NCBI GenBank assembly: GCA_038246785.1
Contig: JBBRVP010000025.1
Location: forward strand, 1-46,899
Source of the DNA: JBBRVP01 sp038246785
GTDB lineage: Bacteria; Actinomycetota; Actinomycetes; Jiangellales; Jiangellaceae
Direction: 5' to 3'
Length of the DNA stretch: 46,899 nt
The notes under the pieces are model-generated. The model made no database searches and was not told the origin of the DNA. It saw only the letters and a list, made by a program, of their open reading frames with translations. Both the position numbers and the translations under genes were made by a program. Below are positions 1 through 8,356 of this stretch, one piece after another. Position 1 is the first letter of the stretch, and each line of letters begins with the position of its first letter.

Positions 1-1
1 G

Positions 2-106
2 GCCAACCCGGCCCGGTTCCGTCACCGCCGGCCCGAGCCGCCGCGACTGCCCACCGCAGCGTGGATCAACCAGCCCAGCATGGAGGCCCTCATCCAGAAC
101 AACTAG
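2..106 (+). pseudogene. IS3-type transposase, C-terminal fragment
   Basis: An open frame enters from the left edge and ends at TAG 104-106. The 34 visible residues include RFRHRRPEPPRLP, AAWINQP and a final EALIQNN, which resembles the last residues of IS3-group transposases with an integrase core. The catalytic DDE domain would lie left of the window, so I cannot tell whether the element is intact. The following ABC gene is in the same reading frame, 21 bases after this stop, which suggests the element ends right at that gene. Confidence 0.62.
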
Positions 107-127
107 CGCGATCTTGTCTCAGCCGGC

Positions 128-1090
128 TTGACATCTTCCGAGGCCCCGAACCGGGACGGGTTTGCGCTGGCCGTCCATGGCCTGAACAAGCGCTTTGGCG
201 CCCGCCTCGCCTTCGACGACGTCTCGTTCGAGATCGGCTACGGCGAGGTCTTCGGCTTTCTCGGGCCGAACGGTGCCGGCAAGACCACAACGGTGCGGAC
301 GCTTGGGACTCTGATCGCACCGACCTCGGGTTCGGCGACTGTCGTCGGGATCCCGCTCACGCCGGAGAACGGAGTCGAGATCCGCCGGAGAATCGCGATC
401 ATGCCCGAGTCGCCTGGCCTGTACCTGCGCCTGAACGTGATCGAAAACCTCGAGTGCTTCGCCGAACTCTACGAGGTGCCCCACTCCGAAGATCGCATCG
501 ACCGTGCCCTGCGTGCCGTCAACCTGGCCGACCGCGCCCACGATGCCTGCGGCACCCTTTCCAAGGGCCTGCGCCAGCGGGTCGCCCTGGCGCGGGCACT
601 GCTGAGCGACCCAGAGGTCTTGTTCCTCGACGAGCCAACCGCGGGCCTCGACCCGGTGGCTACCCGCGAAGTCCACGGGCTGATCGAAGAGCTGCGCCAG
701 CGTGAGGTGACGGTCTTTCTCACCACACACCGACTCGACGAAGCAGAACGCCTCTGCGACCGCGTCGCGATCCTGAACACGACCCTGCGCACGATCGGCC
801 GGCCCCATGAGCTGCGCGACAGGTTGTTCGCCAAGGTCCTCACGGTCAACACCGTGGCCCCGCTGCCTGACCCCGGGCGCGTCTTTGATGGGCTCCCGGC
901 TGTCGACAGCTGGCGTCCGGACGGTCCGACCACCTATGTGCTCTCCGTGTCCGACTCCGCGGCCTCTGCACCGGCGGCGACACGTGCGCTCGTGGCGGAC
1001 GGCGCCGACGTGCTGTCGATCAGCGAGTCGCACCACTCGCTCGAGGATGTCTACTTCGAGCTCATCGATCAGGACGAGCCAGTGCAGTGA
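128..1090 (+). CDS. ABC transporter ATP-binding protein (ABC-2 exporter type)
   Basis: A 320-residue ATPase subunit that would power export together with the permease encoded next. Seen in the sequence: Walker A GPNGAGKTT (residues 46-54), MPESPGLY in the Q-loop region (92-99), a variant signature LSKGL (144-148; LSGGQ is usual), Walker B VLFLDEPTAGLD (164-175) and an H-loop TTHRLDEAE. The C-terminal 80 or so residues are an accessory domain as in the drug- and sodium-exporter (DrrA/NatA) subfamily. The start is uncertain: the only usable codon before the conserved region is TTG at 128, with no convincing ribosome site, just 21 bases after a transposase stop in the same frame. The original 5' end may therefore have been replaced by the insertion. 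The cargo cannot be deduced. Confidence 0.88.
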   Translation: MTSSEAPNRDGFALAVHGLNKRFGARLAFDDVSFEIGYGEVFGFLGPNGAGKTTTVRTLGTLIAPTSGSATVVGIPLTPENGVEIRRRIAIMPESPGLYLRLNVIENLECFAELYEVPHSEDRIDRALRAVNLADRAHDACGTLSKGLRQRVALARALLSDPEVLFLDEPTAGLDPVATREVHGLIEELRQREVTVFLTTHRLDEAERLCDRVAILNTTLRTIGRPHELRDRLFAKVLTVNTVAPLPDPGRVFDGLPAVDSWRPDGPTTYVLSVSDSAASAPAATRALVADGADVLSISESHHSLEDVYFELIDQDEPVQ

Positions 1091-1091
1091 G

Positions 1092-1817
1092 ATGAGCTTC
1101 AGCGAGAGACGGGTTCGAGCGATCCTCCGTAAGGAACTGCGCGAGTTCCGGCGCAACCGATCCCTCATCGCCGGCATGGCGATCATCCCCGCGATCTTCA
1201 GCATCCAGCCGCTGGTCAGCGTCTTCGCGCTGCAGTCCTCGGCCTCGACACCGCTCAGCCACGAACATGTTCTGCTGTACATGCTCGGCATCCCCGCCCT
1301 CGTGCCGTCCCTTGTCGCTGCCTACTCGGTGGTCGGCGAGCGTCAGCAAGGCACGCTCGAGCCGGTACTCGCGACCCCGATCCGCCGCGAAGAGCTGCTC
1401 CTCGGCAAGGCGCTGGCCGTGTTCCTCCCCTCGGTTGCCGTCGCCTACGCCGTCTACGCCCTGTTCCTGGCAGCCGTCGAGCTCTTCGCCGTACCCAGTG
1501 TCGCATCCGCACTCATTCGTTCCTCAGACCTCCTCGCCCAGCTCTGCTTCACGCCGCTGCTAGCCGGATGGTCCATCTGGATCGCCATCTTGATTTCCAC
1601 CCGGTCAAGCGACGTCCGCGTCGCGCAGCAGCTCGCCACGCTCGCCAGCCTTCCGTCGATCGCGCTGACAACGCTCGTTGCCTTGAACGTCATCCAGGCA
1701 TCTCTCGCCTTCGCCTTGGTCGCGGCGGTGGCCCTCGTGCTCCTCAACAGCCTTGGATGGAGGGTCGCGTCGGCGGCGTTCGACCGCGAAAGGCTCATCA
1801 CCGGCACGAAGTCATGA
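1092..1817 (+). CDS. ABC-2 type transporter permease
   Basis: A 241-residue integral membrane protein, the likely partner of the ATPase that ends one base upstream (TGA 1088-1090, ATG 1092). The N-terminal stretch ILRKELREFRRNRSLI is typical of ABC-2 permeases and is followed by about six hydrophobic segments. The soluble segment VGERQQGTLEPVLATP is the family hallmark ('E+...GT+E.LL.TP'). The close spacing indicates co-transcription and translational coupling. The pair is bounded on both sides by transposase remnants, so it may have been moved here or exposed by insertion. The substrate is unknown. Confidence 0.85.
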   Translation: MSFSERRVRAILRKELREFRRNRSLIAGMAIIPAIFSIQPLVSVFALQSSASTPLSHEHVLLYMLGIPALVPSLVAAYSVVGERQQGTLEPVLATPIRREELLLGKALAVFLPSVAVAYAVYALFLAAVELFAVPSVASALIRSSDLLAQLCFTPLLAGWSIWIAILISTRSSDVRVAQQLATLASLPSIALTTLVALNVIQASLAFALVAAVALVLLNSLGWRVASAAFDRERLITGTKS

Positions 1818-1842
1818 CTCATACCGCCCGGAGGCTTCAACT

Positions 1843-1992
1843 GTCTCGGCACTGATCACCGCAATCGGGGACTACCTGGCCGTCAGCAACGACAGACCGA
1901 AGCCGCTCGTGAGCACCGCAACCGTCGACTCCAGCCTCGAGAAGGTGCGACGCGGCCGAGTCGTACTGCAGCAGCAAGCCGTCGGTCAATGA
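1843..1992 (+). pseudogene. IS630-type transposase, C-terminal fragment
   Basis: About 50 codons ending at TGA 1990-1992. They read SALITAIGDYLAVSNDRPKP, then LVSTATVDSSLEKVRRGRVV. This matches the conserved end of IS630/Tc1-mariner type transposases, where the usual wording is close to NPKPFVWTATADxILEKVxRGR; the normal tryptophan is serine here. No start codon or DDE domain precedes it: the permease gene ends at 1817, so only the tail survives. It is a remnant of an inserted and then deleted element. Confidence 0.7.
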
Positions 1993-2004
1993 CGGGACGC
2001 ACCG

Positions 2005-3426
2005 CTACAGCCCGTACTCCTCCAGCAGCCGCAGCCACACCTCGCTCATCGTCGGGTAGCTCGGCACGGCGTGCCAGAGCCGGTGCAGCGGAACCTCCCC
2101 GACGACCGCGACGGTGGCCGCGTGCACCATCTCGGCGACGTCCTGGCCGACGAACGTGGCGCCGACGAGCCGTGCGCGCGACTCGTCGACCACCATGCGG
2201 GCCCGGCCGGCGTAGCCGTCGGCGTGCAGTGAGGCCCCGGCGACGTCGCCGAGCGCGTAGTCGACCACCCGCACGTCGATCCCGGCTTCGCGGGCCTGCT
2301 GCTCGGTGCGCCCGACCCAGGCGACCTCCGGATCGGTGAAGACGACCTGCGGGACGGCGGTGTGATCGGCGGTGGCGGCGTACGCCGACCAGGGCGCCAC
2401 CTCGTCGCCGAGCCGCCCCTGGGCGCGCGCGGCGATCGCGTCGCCGGTCGCCCGCGCCGCGTACTTGCCCTGATGGGTCAGCGGCGCTCGTCCGGTGACG
2501 TCGCATGCGGCGTACAGCCAGCCGCCATCAACTCCGGTGACACGTCCGGAGTCGTCGGTGACGAGCGCCTTCCCGGGCTGCAGCCCGAGCGTTTCCAGGC
2601 CGAGGTCGTCGGTGGCCGGGCGCCGGCCGGTGGCGACGAGCAACCGGTCACCGCGTATCTCGCGCCCGTCGACCAGCAGGACGAAGTCGCCGCCGTCCTG
2701 CCAGGCCCTCGTCGTGCGCGCGTCGGTGAGCACCTCGACCCCTTCGGAGCGCAGCGCCTCGGTGACCAGTTCGCCGGCGAACGGCTCGGCGCGCTTGAGC
2801 ACCGAGTCGCTGACGAGGACGACCTCCGAGCCGAGCCGACGCCAGGCCTGCGACAGCTCTGCGCCCACGACGCCGCCGCCGAGCACGACGAGGCGCCGCG
2901 GTACCTCGCGGGCGGACGTGGCGTCGCGGCTGGTCCAGTACGGCACGGAGTCGAGGCCGTCGATCGGCGGCGCGGTCGGCGTCGAGCCGGTGCAGGCGGC
3001 GACGGCGTGGCGGGCCTCGAGCAGCTCGTCCGCGCCGCCCTTCGTCGCGACGGCGACCCGGCGCTCGCCGGTGATCTGCGCCCGGCCACGCAGCACCTCG
3101 ATCCCGGCGCCGTCCGCCCAGCGGACCTGGCTGCTGTCGTCCCAGTTGTGGGTGAACGACGTACGCCGGTCGAGCACTGCCCGGGCCTCGAGCGAGCCGG
3201 TGACCGCCTGCTTGGCCCCGTCGACCCGCTGGGCCGCGGCGAGCACGTGCCCGGAGCGCAGGAGCGCCTTGCTGGGCATGCAGGCCCAGTAGGAGCACTC
3301 CCCGCCGACGAGCTCGTCCTCGACGAGCACCACGCCGAGCCCGGCGCGGGCCACGCGGGCGGCGACGTTCTCCCCCACCGCCCCCGCTCCGATGACCACC
3401 ACGTCGACCGTCCGGGGTTCCGCCAT
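2005..3426 (-). CDS. FAD-dependent pyridine nucleotide-disulfide oxidoreductase
   Basis: A 473-residue flavoprotein of the dihydrolipoamide dehydrogenase/mercuric reductase class. It has an N-terminal FAD-binding loop VVIGAGAVGENVA (residues 10-22), a redox-active disulfide in GGECSYWACMPSK (C44 and C49), a second NAD(P)-binding loop VVLGGGVVGAELSQ, an ATGRRPATD motif, and a C-terminal dimerisation domain with HAVPSYPTMSEVW where the family places its His-Glu pair. The spacing of those C-terminal residues differs from the common HxHPTxSE, so the electron acceptor is open: a soluble cytosolic quinone or disulfide reductase is possible. ATG 3426 is preferred over GTG 3435. It is transcribed away from the GNAT gene at 3483. 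Confidence 0.85.
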   Translation of the reverse strand: MAEPRTVDVVVIGAGAVGENVAARVARAGLGVVLVEDELVGGECSYWACMPSKALLRSGHVLAAAQRVDGAKQAVTGSLEARAVLDRRTSFTHNWDDSSQVRWADGAGIEVLRGRAQITGERRVAVATKGGADELLEARHAVAACTGSTPTAPPIDGLDSVPYWTSRDATSAREVPRRLVVLGGGVVGAELSQAWRRLGSEVVLVSDSVLKRAEPFAGELVTEALRSEGVEVLTDARTTRAWQDGGDFVLLVDGREIRGDRLLVATGRRPATDDLGLETLGLQPGKALVTDDSGRVTGVDGGWLYAACDVTGRAPLTHQGKYAARATGDAIAARAQGRLGDEVAPWSAYAATADHTAVPQVVFTDPEVAWVGRTEQQAREAGIDVRVVDYALGDVAGASLHADGYAGRARMVVDESRARLVGATFVGQDVAEMVHAATVAVVGEVPLHRLWHAVPSYPTMSEVWLRLLEEYGL

Positions 3427-3482
3427 GATCGGCACCGTAGGCGTGTTGGCGCGCCGTCGCCAGCGCGGAGGAGGCTGGTCCG

Positions 3483-3890
3483 GTGGACGCCATCATCTCG
3501 ACAGATCTGTCGCCCAGCCACACCGAGGTCAACGCCGCGTACGCCTGGCCCGGCTGGCCGCAGCGCGAAGACTGGCGCCTCGACGCGGTGGCCGCCTCCT
3601 GCACGTGGGTCAGCGCCCGAGCGCCCGACGGGAGCCTGGTCGGGCTGTGCCGCGTGCTCGACGACGGCGGGATCCACGCGTCCCTGTGGGACCTGCTCGT
3701 GGCGCCCGACGCGCGGAGGCAGGGCATCGGGACCCGGCTGGTGCAGCACGCGCTCGAGCTCGTGCGCGACCGCTCGCTGGTCGTCCTCGTCGCGACCCCC
3801 GAGTCGGTAGGCCTGTTCACCCGGCTCGGGTTGGTGGCCGAGTCGCACGGGCACACCGCGCTCTACGCCCGTCCGTTCAAGCACCCCTGA
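3483..3890 (+). CDS. GNAT family N-acetyltransferase
   Basis: A 135-residue protein starting at GTG 3483. The acetyl-CoA binding motif A is visible as LWDLLVAPDARRQGIGTRLV (about residues 67-86; R/Q-x-x-G-x-G/A). The later segment ATPESVGLFTRLGLV is the family's 'YxxxGF' region. The size is normal for a single-domain GNAT. The gene is divergent from the flavoprotein at 2005-3426, sharing a gap of about 56 bases. The substrate cannot be named; members act on small amines, antibiotics or protein N-termini. Confidence 0.8.
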   Translation: MDAIISTDLSPSHTEVNAAYAWPGWPQREDWRLDAVAASCTWVSARAPDGSLVGLCRVLDDGGIHASLWDLLVAPDARRQGIGTRLVQHALELVRDRSLVVLVATPESVGLFTRLGLVAESHGHTALYARPFKHP

Positions 3891-3989
3891 GTGGCCTGCG
3901 TGCGCGAGACCTCAACCGCGCATGGCCGCCGCCACGTCCGAGGGTGCACGCGTCTGTCCGCGGCCGAGTTGCGCCCTGTCACGTCGTAC

Positions 3990-4244
3990 CTAGTCCGGCA
4001 CGTAGTCGAAGCGGTCGGGGTGAGGGCCGGTCCTTCCCGACTCTCCGCGGTCGAGAGCACTGATCGCGTCCATGGCAGTCTCGTCGAGCTCGAACTCGAA
4101 GATGCGATCCGCTCCGGCGTCGTGGGACTTCGGGAACACGATGTCACCGCGCTGGACGTGCCAACGGAGCACCACCTCGGCCGCATTCCGATCGACCGCG
4201 ATACCGTGCTCTGGGCAGTGGTCACGCGACCCACCCCTCACCAC
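3990..4244 (-). pseudogene. Aldo/keto reductase, C-terminal remnant
   Basis: Only the last 80 or so residues of an aldo/keto reductase are present: AEVVLRWHVQRGDIVFPKS, then FEFELDETAMDAISALDRG, then GPHPDRFDYVPD before TAG. These match the C-terminal NADPH-binding region (normally AQVxLRWHLQ...IPKS) and the family's usual end. The TIM-barrel with the catalytic Asp/Tyr/Lys/His is missing, and the membrane-protein gene ends 26 bases upstream (4270). A few residues between IVFPKS and FEFELD also look shortened. This is a truncated, presumably dead gene left by rearrangement. A complete paralogue lies at 19414-20373. Confidence 0.72.
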
Positions 4245-4269
4245 CTCAGCCGCCGTTCACGCCTGCCGG

Positions 4270-4971
4270 TCAGGCCGGCAGCACGTTGATCGCGCGCGCC
4301 AGCACCAGCAGCGCCACCAGCAGGGACACCGCGGACTCGGCCAAGAGCAGCAACTTGGACCAGGGCCGGATGGCAGACACGTCGGTCGGGCTGAACGCGG
4401 TGGCGGTGTTGAAGGACAGCGTCAGGTAGTCGAGGAAGCGGGGGAACCAGTCAGCGCCGACCCGCTCGGGCATCGACATCTCCGGGAAGACGAACCCGGC
4501 GGGGGTCTTCTGGTCGCCTCGGGCGCGCGCCGCCGCGCCGCCGCTGTCGACATCCCAGTACCACAGCGCGAAGGTGATGACGTTGACCACCCAGACGATG
4601 CCGCCGATCAGCAGCAGCTGGTTGGCGGTGCTGAAGCGGGCGTTCCCGAGGATGCCGTCGACCAGGCGCGTGGCGGCCGCGGCGTTCACCACGGCGATCA
4701 CACCCACCATGACCCCTGTGGTGATGTGGAGAGCATGGCTTTCCCGGTCGATACGGCCCGGGTCGCCGACCACGAGGACGACGAGGAAAGCGACGAGGAC
4801 CATTTGGAAGACGAAGGCCGGCATCACCCGGAAGTCCGCGGGGAGCATCGCGTGAAGCACGCCGATCGTCACGACCGCGAGGGCCATCGGCCATCGGGAC
4901 TCGCCCTGTCGTCGGATCGGAGTCGCGCGCGCGTCTGCTTGCGATCTCGGGGTCTCCACCATGGAGCTCAT
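4270..4971 (-). CDS. DUF1345-like integral membrane protein
   Basis: A 233-residue protein with about five hydrophobic helices: WPMALAVVTIGVLHAML, FVFQMVLVAFLVVLVVG, a pair around GVMVGVIAVVNA and LLLIGGIVWVVNVITFALWY, and a C-terminal LLLLAESAVSLLVALLVLA. The motif DYLTLSFNTATAFSPTDV before the last helix resembles the DUF1345 family and the pore-like segment of two-helix ion channels. Neither assignment is certain. ATG 4971 (MSSMVETP) and ATG 4962 are both possible starts. A family A palindrome lies just upstream. No function can be assigned beyond a membrane location. Confidence 0.7.
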   Translation of the reverse strand: MSSMVETPRSQADARATPIRRQGESRWPMALAVVTIGVLHAMLPADFRVMPAFVFQMVLVAFLVVLVVGDPGRIDRESHALHITTGVMVGVIAVVNAAAATRLVDGILGNARFSTANQLLLIGGIVWVVNVITFALWYWDVDSGGAAARARGDQKTPAGFVFPEMSMPERVGADWFPRFLDYLTLSFNTATAFSPTDVSAIRPWSKLLLLAESAVSLLVALLVLARAINVLPA

Positions 4972-5063
4972 GCTCGGCCAACCGGGGGCCGACGTCCTCC
5001 CCCGTGGCAGACGACTGGGCCTCAGCGGCGTTCCGCGCGCTGCCCGGCTACCGATTCGCCGCA

Positions 5064-5132
5064 CAAGATCGAGTGGAACGCCAGGCAGACACGCCGTGGG
5101 GGCGAGGCGGCCTGGCGTTCCACTCGATCTTG
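5064..5132. repeat. Palindromic element, family A, copy 1
   Basis: Two perfect 22-bp arms, 5064-5085 (beginning CAAGATCGAGTGGAAC) and 5111-5132 (ending GTTCCACTCGATCTTG), surround a 25-base GC-rich loop. The same arms recur at 18032-18099 and, slightly diverged, at 36894-36956. This copy lies between two minus-strand genes, upstream of the membrane protein and downstream of the 2H phosphoesterase. Confidence 0.93.
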
Positions 5133-5184
5133 GGGGAGGCGGAGGTCACGCGGCGTACGCCTGGCCCGACGGCTTCGACTCCGA

Positions 5185-5703
5185 TCAGCAGAGCGCTACG
5201 ACGTCGCGGACGGCGTCGTCGTACGAGCGCGCGGCTACCCATGCCCCGCCGACGGGCAGCATGTCGGCGACGATGTCGGCCGCCGCCGAGAGATCCGCGC
5301 GGGAGAGCCGGCTGGCCAGCGTCACGTGCGGCGCCCACCGGCCCGGCGCCAGGTGCGGCCGCGGCGAAGCCCCGATGGCTACGAGGCACTCCCAGACCGC
5401 GGTGTGGAGAGACACCAGCCCAGGGGCGGGCACCACGACGAGGTGCAGCACGAGGCCGCGCCGAGCGAACACACCCATCGCCATGAGGTCGGTGGGCACC
5501 GGCAGCCGCCCCGCCACCGCCTCCCCGACCGCTGCCCGGCCGGCGTCGTCCAGCTCCTCGGCCTCGGCCAGCGTGAGGTGGGGCCGGTTGGTGGGATGTC
5601 GGTGGCCGGCCAGGCTGGGCAGGCCGGCTTCGGCGAGCCGCCGCCAGGCGCCGCGTACGACGCTCTCGAGGCGTTCGTCGGGCAGCAGCTCGACGGTCCG
5701 CAC
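5185..5703 (-). CDS. 2'-5' RNA ligase/2H phosphoesterase family protein
   Basis: A 172-residue protein with two HxTx motifs, HLTL (about residue 42) and HVTL (about residue 125). They form the paired catalytic histidines of the 2H phosphoesterase superfamily (ThpR/LigT and relatives), whose members act on 2'-5' or cyclic phosphodiester bonds in RNA or nucleotides. The second motif sits in PGRWAPHVTLASR, which is well conserved. The GTG start at 5703 lies three bases after the purC stop, so the two are surely co-transcribed. The link to purine synthesis may be only positional. Its physiological substrate is unknown. Confidence 0.82.
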   Translation of the reverse strand: MRTVELLPDERLESVVRGAWRRLAEAGLPSLAGHRHPTNRPHLTLAEAEELDDAGRAAVGEAVAGRLPVPTDLMAMGVFARRGLVLHLVVVPAPGLVSLHTAVWECLVAIGASPRPHLAPGRWAPHVTLASRLSRADLSAAADIVADMLPVGGAWVAARSYDDAVRDVVALC

Positions 5704-5706
5704 TGC

Positions 5707-6597
5707 TCAGCCGAAGGCCGTGCCGGTGAGGCGCTCGTACGCCTCGACGTACTTCTCCCGTGTCCGCTCGACGACGTGCGGCGGCAGCGGCGGAGGCGGC
5801 TCCTCCGACGCGCGGTCCCAGCCGGAGGCGGCCGAGGTGAGCCAGTCGCGGACGTACTGCTTGTCGAAGCTCGGCTGCGCCCGACCCGGCTGCCAGCCGT
5901 CGAGCGGCCAGAAGCGCGAGGAGTCCGGCGTGAGCACCTCGTCGCCCAGGACCAGGGTGCCGTCGCGACGGTGACCGAGCTCCAGCTTGGTGTCGGCGAG
6001 CACGATGCCGCGCTCGCGTGCGATGCCCTCGCCGCGCTCGTAGACGCGCAGCGTGATGTCGCGTAGCTGCTCCGCAAGCCCGTTGCCGACAGTGGCGGAG
6101 ATGTCGGCGAAGGAGACGTTCTCGTCGTGCTCACCGCGCGGCGCCTTGGTGGCCGGGGTGAAGAGCGGCTCGGGCAGCTGCGAGCCGTCGACGAGGCCCG
6201 GCGGCAGCGTCAGACCGCACACGGCGCCCGTACGCCGGTAGTCGGCGAGCCCCGAGCCGGTGAGATAGCCGCGGGCCACACACTCGACCGGCGCCATCGC
6301 CAGCCGCTCGCACAGCACAGCCCGGCCAGCCACCTCCGCCGGCACGTCGGTCGACACGACGTGGTGGTCGACGATGTCGGCGAGCTGGTCGAACCACCAG
6401 AGCGACAGCTGCGTCAGCACCCGCCCCTTGTCGGGGATCGGGGTGGGCAGCACGTGGTCGAACGCGGACATCCGGTCGCTGGCCACCAGCAGCACGCGGT
6501 CGTCGCGGTCGTCGGGTACGTAGAGGTCGCGCACCTTGCCGGCGTAGACGTGGCGGTAGCCGGCGAGCTCCGGCGCGGCGGTCGACGGCGTGTCCAT
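5707..6597 (-). CDS. purC: Phosphoribosylaminoimidazole-succinocarboxamide synthase (SAICAR synthase)
   Basis: This cytosolic enzyme joins CAIR and aspartate with ATP to give SAICAR in de novo purine synthesis. The 296-residue protein has the expected motifs: YAGKVRDLY (ATP-binding), LLVASDRMSAFDHVLPTPIP, ECVARGYLTGSG, APRGEHDENVSF and IVLADTKLELGH, then DSSRFWP near the C-terminus. The length is normal for the single-domain bacterial form. The start is ATG 6597. purB lies 100 bases upstream and a 2H phosphoesterase follows three bases downstream. The purS/Q/L genes that often follow purC in actinomycetes are absent, replaced by the worn region to the left. Confidence 0.96.
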   Translation of the reverse strand: MDTPSTAAPELAGYRHVYAGKVRDLYVPDDRDDRVLLVASDRMSAFDHVLPTPIPDKGRVLTQLSLWWFDQLADIVDHHVVSTDVPAEVAGRAVLCERLAMAPVECVARGYLTGSGLADYRRTGAVCGLTLPPGLVDGSQLPEPLFTPATKAPRGEHDENVSFADISATVGNGLAEQLRDITLRVYERGEGIARERGIVLADTKLELGHRRDGTLVLGDEVLTPDSSRFWPLDGWQPGRAQPSFDKQYVRDWLTSAASGWDRASEEPPPPLPPHVVERTREKYVEAYERLTGTAFG

Positions 6598-6697
6598 GGG
6601 CGCCGATCCTGGCACGCGTCCTGGGACGGGCCGACGCTGTGATCTGTCAGGCCGTCGCGGGGTCCTAACCGCGCGACGACCTGGCAGACCCGCCCGG

Positions 6698-8125
6698 TCA
6701 GAAGATGACGCCCGGCGCGTACGCCGCCGCCTCCGGATGCCGAGCGCACACCTGCTCCACCCGGCGGACCACCTCATCGACTTGCGCCCCGGCAGCTCCG
6801 GTAAACGAAGCCCGGTCGGCGACGAGCGCGTCGAGGTCGGCGCGCGAGAGACCGAGCCGCGGGTCGGCGGCGAGTCGGTCGAGCAGGTCGTTGCGCTCGG
6901 TACCGCGCTGACGCATGTCGAGCGCGACCGCGACGGCGTGCTCCCTGGTCGCCTCGTGCGCGATCTCCCGGCCGACGCCCTGCTTGACCGCAGCCATGAG
7001 GACTTTGGTGGTGGCGAGGAACGGCAGGTAGCGGTCGAGTTCGCGCGCCACCACGGCCGGGTAGGCGCCGAACTCGTCGAGCACGGTGAGGAAGGTCTCG
7101 AACAGCCCGTCAAGGGCGAAGAACGCGTCCGGCAGTGCGACCCGCCGCACGACCGAGCAAGACACGTCGCCCTCGTTCCACTGACCGCCCGCCAGCTCAG
7201 CGGTCATCGACGCGTAGCCGCGCAGCACCACGGCCAACCCGTTGACCCGCTCGCAGGAGCGCGTGTTCATCTTGTGCGGCATCGCCGAGGATCCGACCTG
7301 CCCGGCACGGAAGCCCTCGGTGACCAGCTCCTGTCCGGCCATGAGCCGGATCGTCGTCGCCAGCGACGACGGCGCGGCGGCCAGCTGCACCAGCGCGGAC
7401 AGCACGTCGTGGTCCAGCGAGCGCGGATAGACCTGACCGACGGAGGCGAGGACCCGCTCGAAGCCGAGATAGGACGCCACCCGCCGCTCGAGCTCGGCGA
7501 GCCGCGCGGGGTCGCCCCCGAGCAGGTCGAGCATGTCCTGCGCAGTACCGACCGGCCCCTTGATGCCGCGCAGCGGGTACCGGGCGAGCAGCTCCTCGAC
7601 CCGCTCGTACGCGACGAGCAGCTCCTCCGCCGCCGACGCGATGCGCTTGCCGAGCGTCGTAGCCTGCGCCGCAACGTTGTGCGTGCGACCCGTCATGACG
7701 AGCTCGGAGTGCTCCACCGCGAGCCGGGCCAGCCGGGCCAGCGCGGCCACCGCCTTGTCGCGCACGATGCCGAGGGCCGTGCGCACCTGCAGCTGCTCGA
7801 CGTTCTCGGTGAGGTCGCGGCTGGTCATGCCCTTGTGGACGTGCTCGTGGCCGGCGAGGGCGTTGAACTCCTCGATCCGCGCCTTGACGTCGTGCCGGGT
7901 CACCCGCTCCCGCGCGGCGATCGAGTCGAGATCGACTCGTTCGACCACCGCCTCGTACGCCGCCAGCGCCCCTTCCGGCAGCACCCCCAGGTCCCGCTGG
8001 GCGCGGAGGACCTCGACCCAGAGTCGGCGCTCGAGCACCACCTTCGACTTCGGGCTCCACAGTCGGGCCATGGGCTCGGACGCGTAACGGGTCGCCAGGA
8101 TGTCGGGCACGACGGGGGCGGACAC
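6698..8125 (-). CDS. purB: Adenylosuccinate lyase
   Basis: Catalyses two fumarate-releasing steps: SAICAR to AICAR, and adenylosuccinate to AMP. The 475-residue protein carries MTSRDLTENVEQLQ, MTGRTHNVAAQATTLGKRIA and the fumarase/aspartase superfamily signature GSSAMPHKMNTRSCERV, which includes the flexible catalytic loop. It starts at GTG 8125; no ATG fits. It sits 100 bases upstream of purC on the same strand, and its product generates and uses intermediates of that pathway. A plus-strand TetR/DinB unit separates it from purD. Confidence 0.96.
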   Translation of the reverse strand: MSAPVVPDILATRYASEPMARLWSPKSKVVLERRLWVEVLRAQRDLGVLPEGALAAYEAVVERVDLDSIAARERVTRHDVKARIEEFNALAGHEHVHKGMTSRDLTENVEQLQVRTALGIVRDKAVAALARLARLAVEHSELVMTGRTHNVAAQATTLGKRIASAAEELLVAYERVEELLARYPLRGIKGPVGTAQDMLDLLGGDPARLAELERRVASYLGFERVLASVGQVYPRSLDHDVLSALVQLAAAPSSLATTIRLMAGQELVTEGFRAGQVGSSAMPHKMNTRSCERVNGLAVVLRGYASMTAELAGGQWNEGDVSCSVVRRVALPDAFFALDGLFETFLTVLDEFGAYPAVVARELDRYLPFLATTKVLMAAVKQGVGREIAHEATREHAVAVALDMRQRGTERNDLLDRLAADPRLGLSRADLDALVADRASFTGAAGAQVDEVVRRVEQVCARHPEAAAYAPGVIF

Positions 8126-8308
8126 GGCGCGATTGTCCCGTACGCGGTGCAGCGCTCACTCGCACCGAGCTCGACCGCGGCGGCGACCCCCTCCTGGTGC
8201 TCCCGACGCGCGTCGCGGTGAGCATGCTCGGCCAGGTCCGCGCCGACCTGCGTGCCTGGCAGCGGTCCCAAGGTGGTGTGGGTCACCGGCCGCTGCGGAA
8301 CTGAAGCC

Positions 8309-8337
8309 TTGACAACAGCCTCATCGAGGCCCAAGCT
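8309..8337 (+). promoter_or_regulatory. Predicted promoter of the TetR/DinB operon
   Basis: A perfect TTGACA at 8309-8314 is followed after 17 bases by CAAGCT (8332-8337), which keeps the A at position 2 and T at position 6 typical of weak actinobacterial -10 boxes. Transcription would start at about 8344-8346, at the ATG, giving a leaderless message. This fits the lack of a Shine-Dalgarno sequence upstream of the start. Confidence 0.5.
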
Positions 8338-8356
8338 CCTAATCATGTTAGGAGCT
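8334..8356. promoter_or_regulatory. Palindromic operator, probably for the TetR regulator
   Basis: A perfect inverted repeat, AGCTCCTAA (8334-8342), spacer TCATG, TTAGGAGCT (8348-8356). It covers the predicted -10 box, the transcription start and the ATG of the TetR gene. This size and position fit autorepression by a TetR dimer. Confidence 0.75.

Noticed and set aside
4072..6066. A 664-codon plus-strand open frame
   Set aside because: It lies opposite the membrane protein, the 2H phosphoesterase and part of purC, and has the His/Arg/Gly-rich composition of an antisense shadow.
8126..8344. Minus-strand extension of about 60 codons upstream of purB
   Set aside because: It reads plausibly (VGADLAEHAHRDARREHQEG) but is in a different frame from purB, has no start or family match, and would run antisense into the TetR operator.
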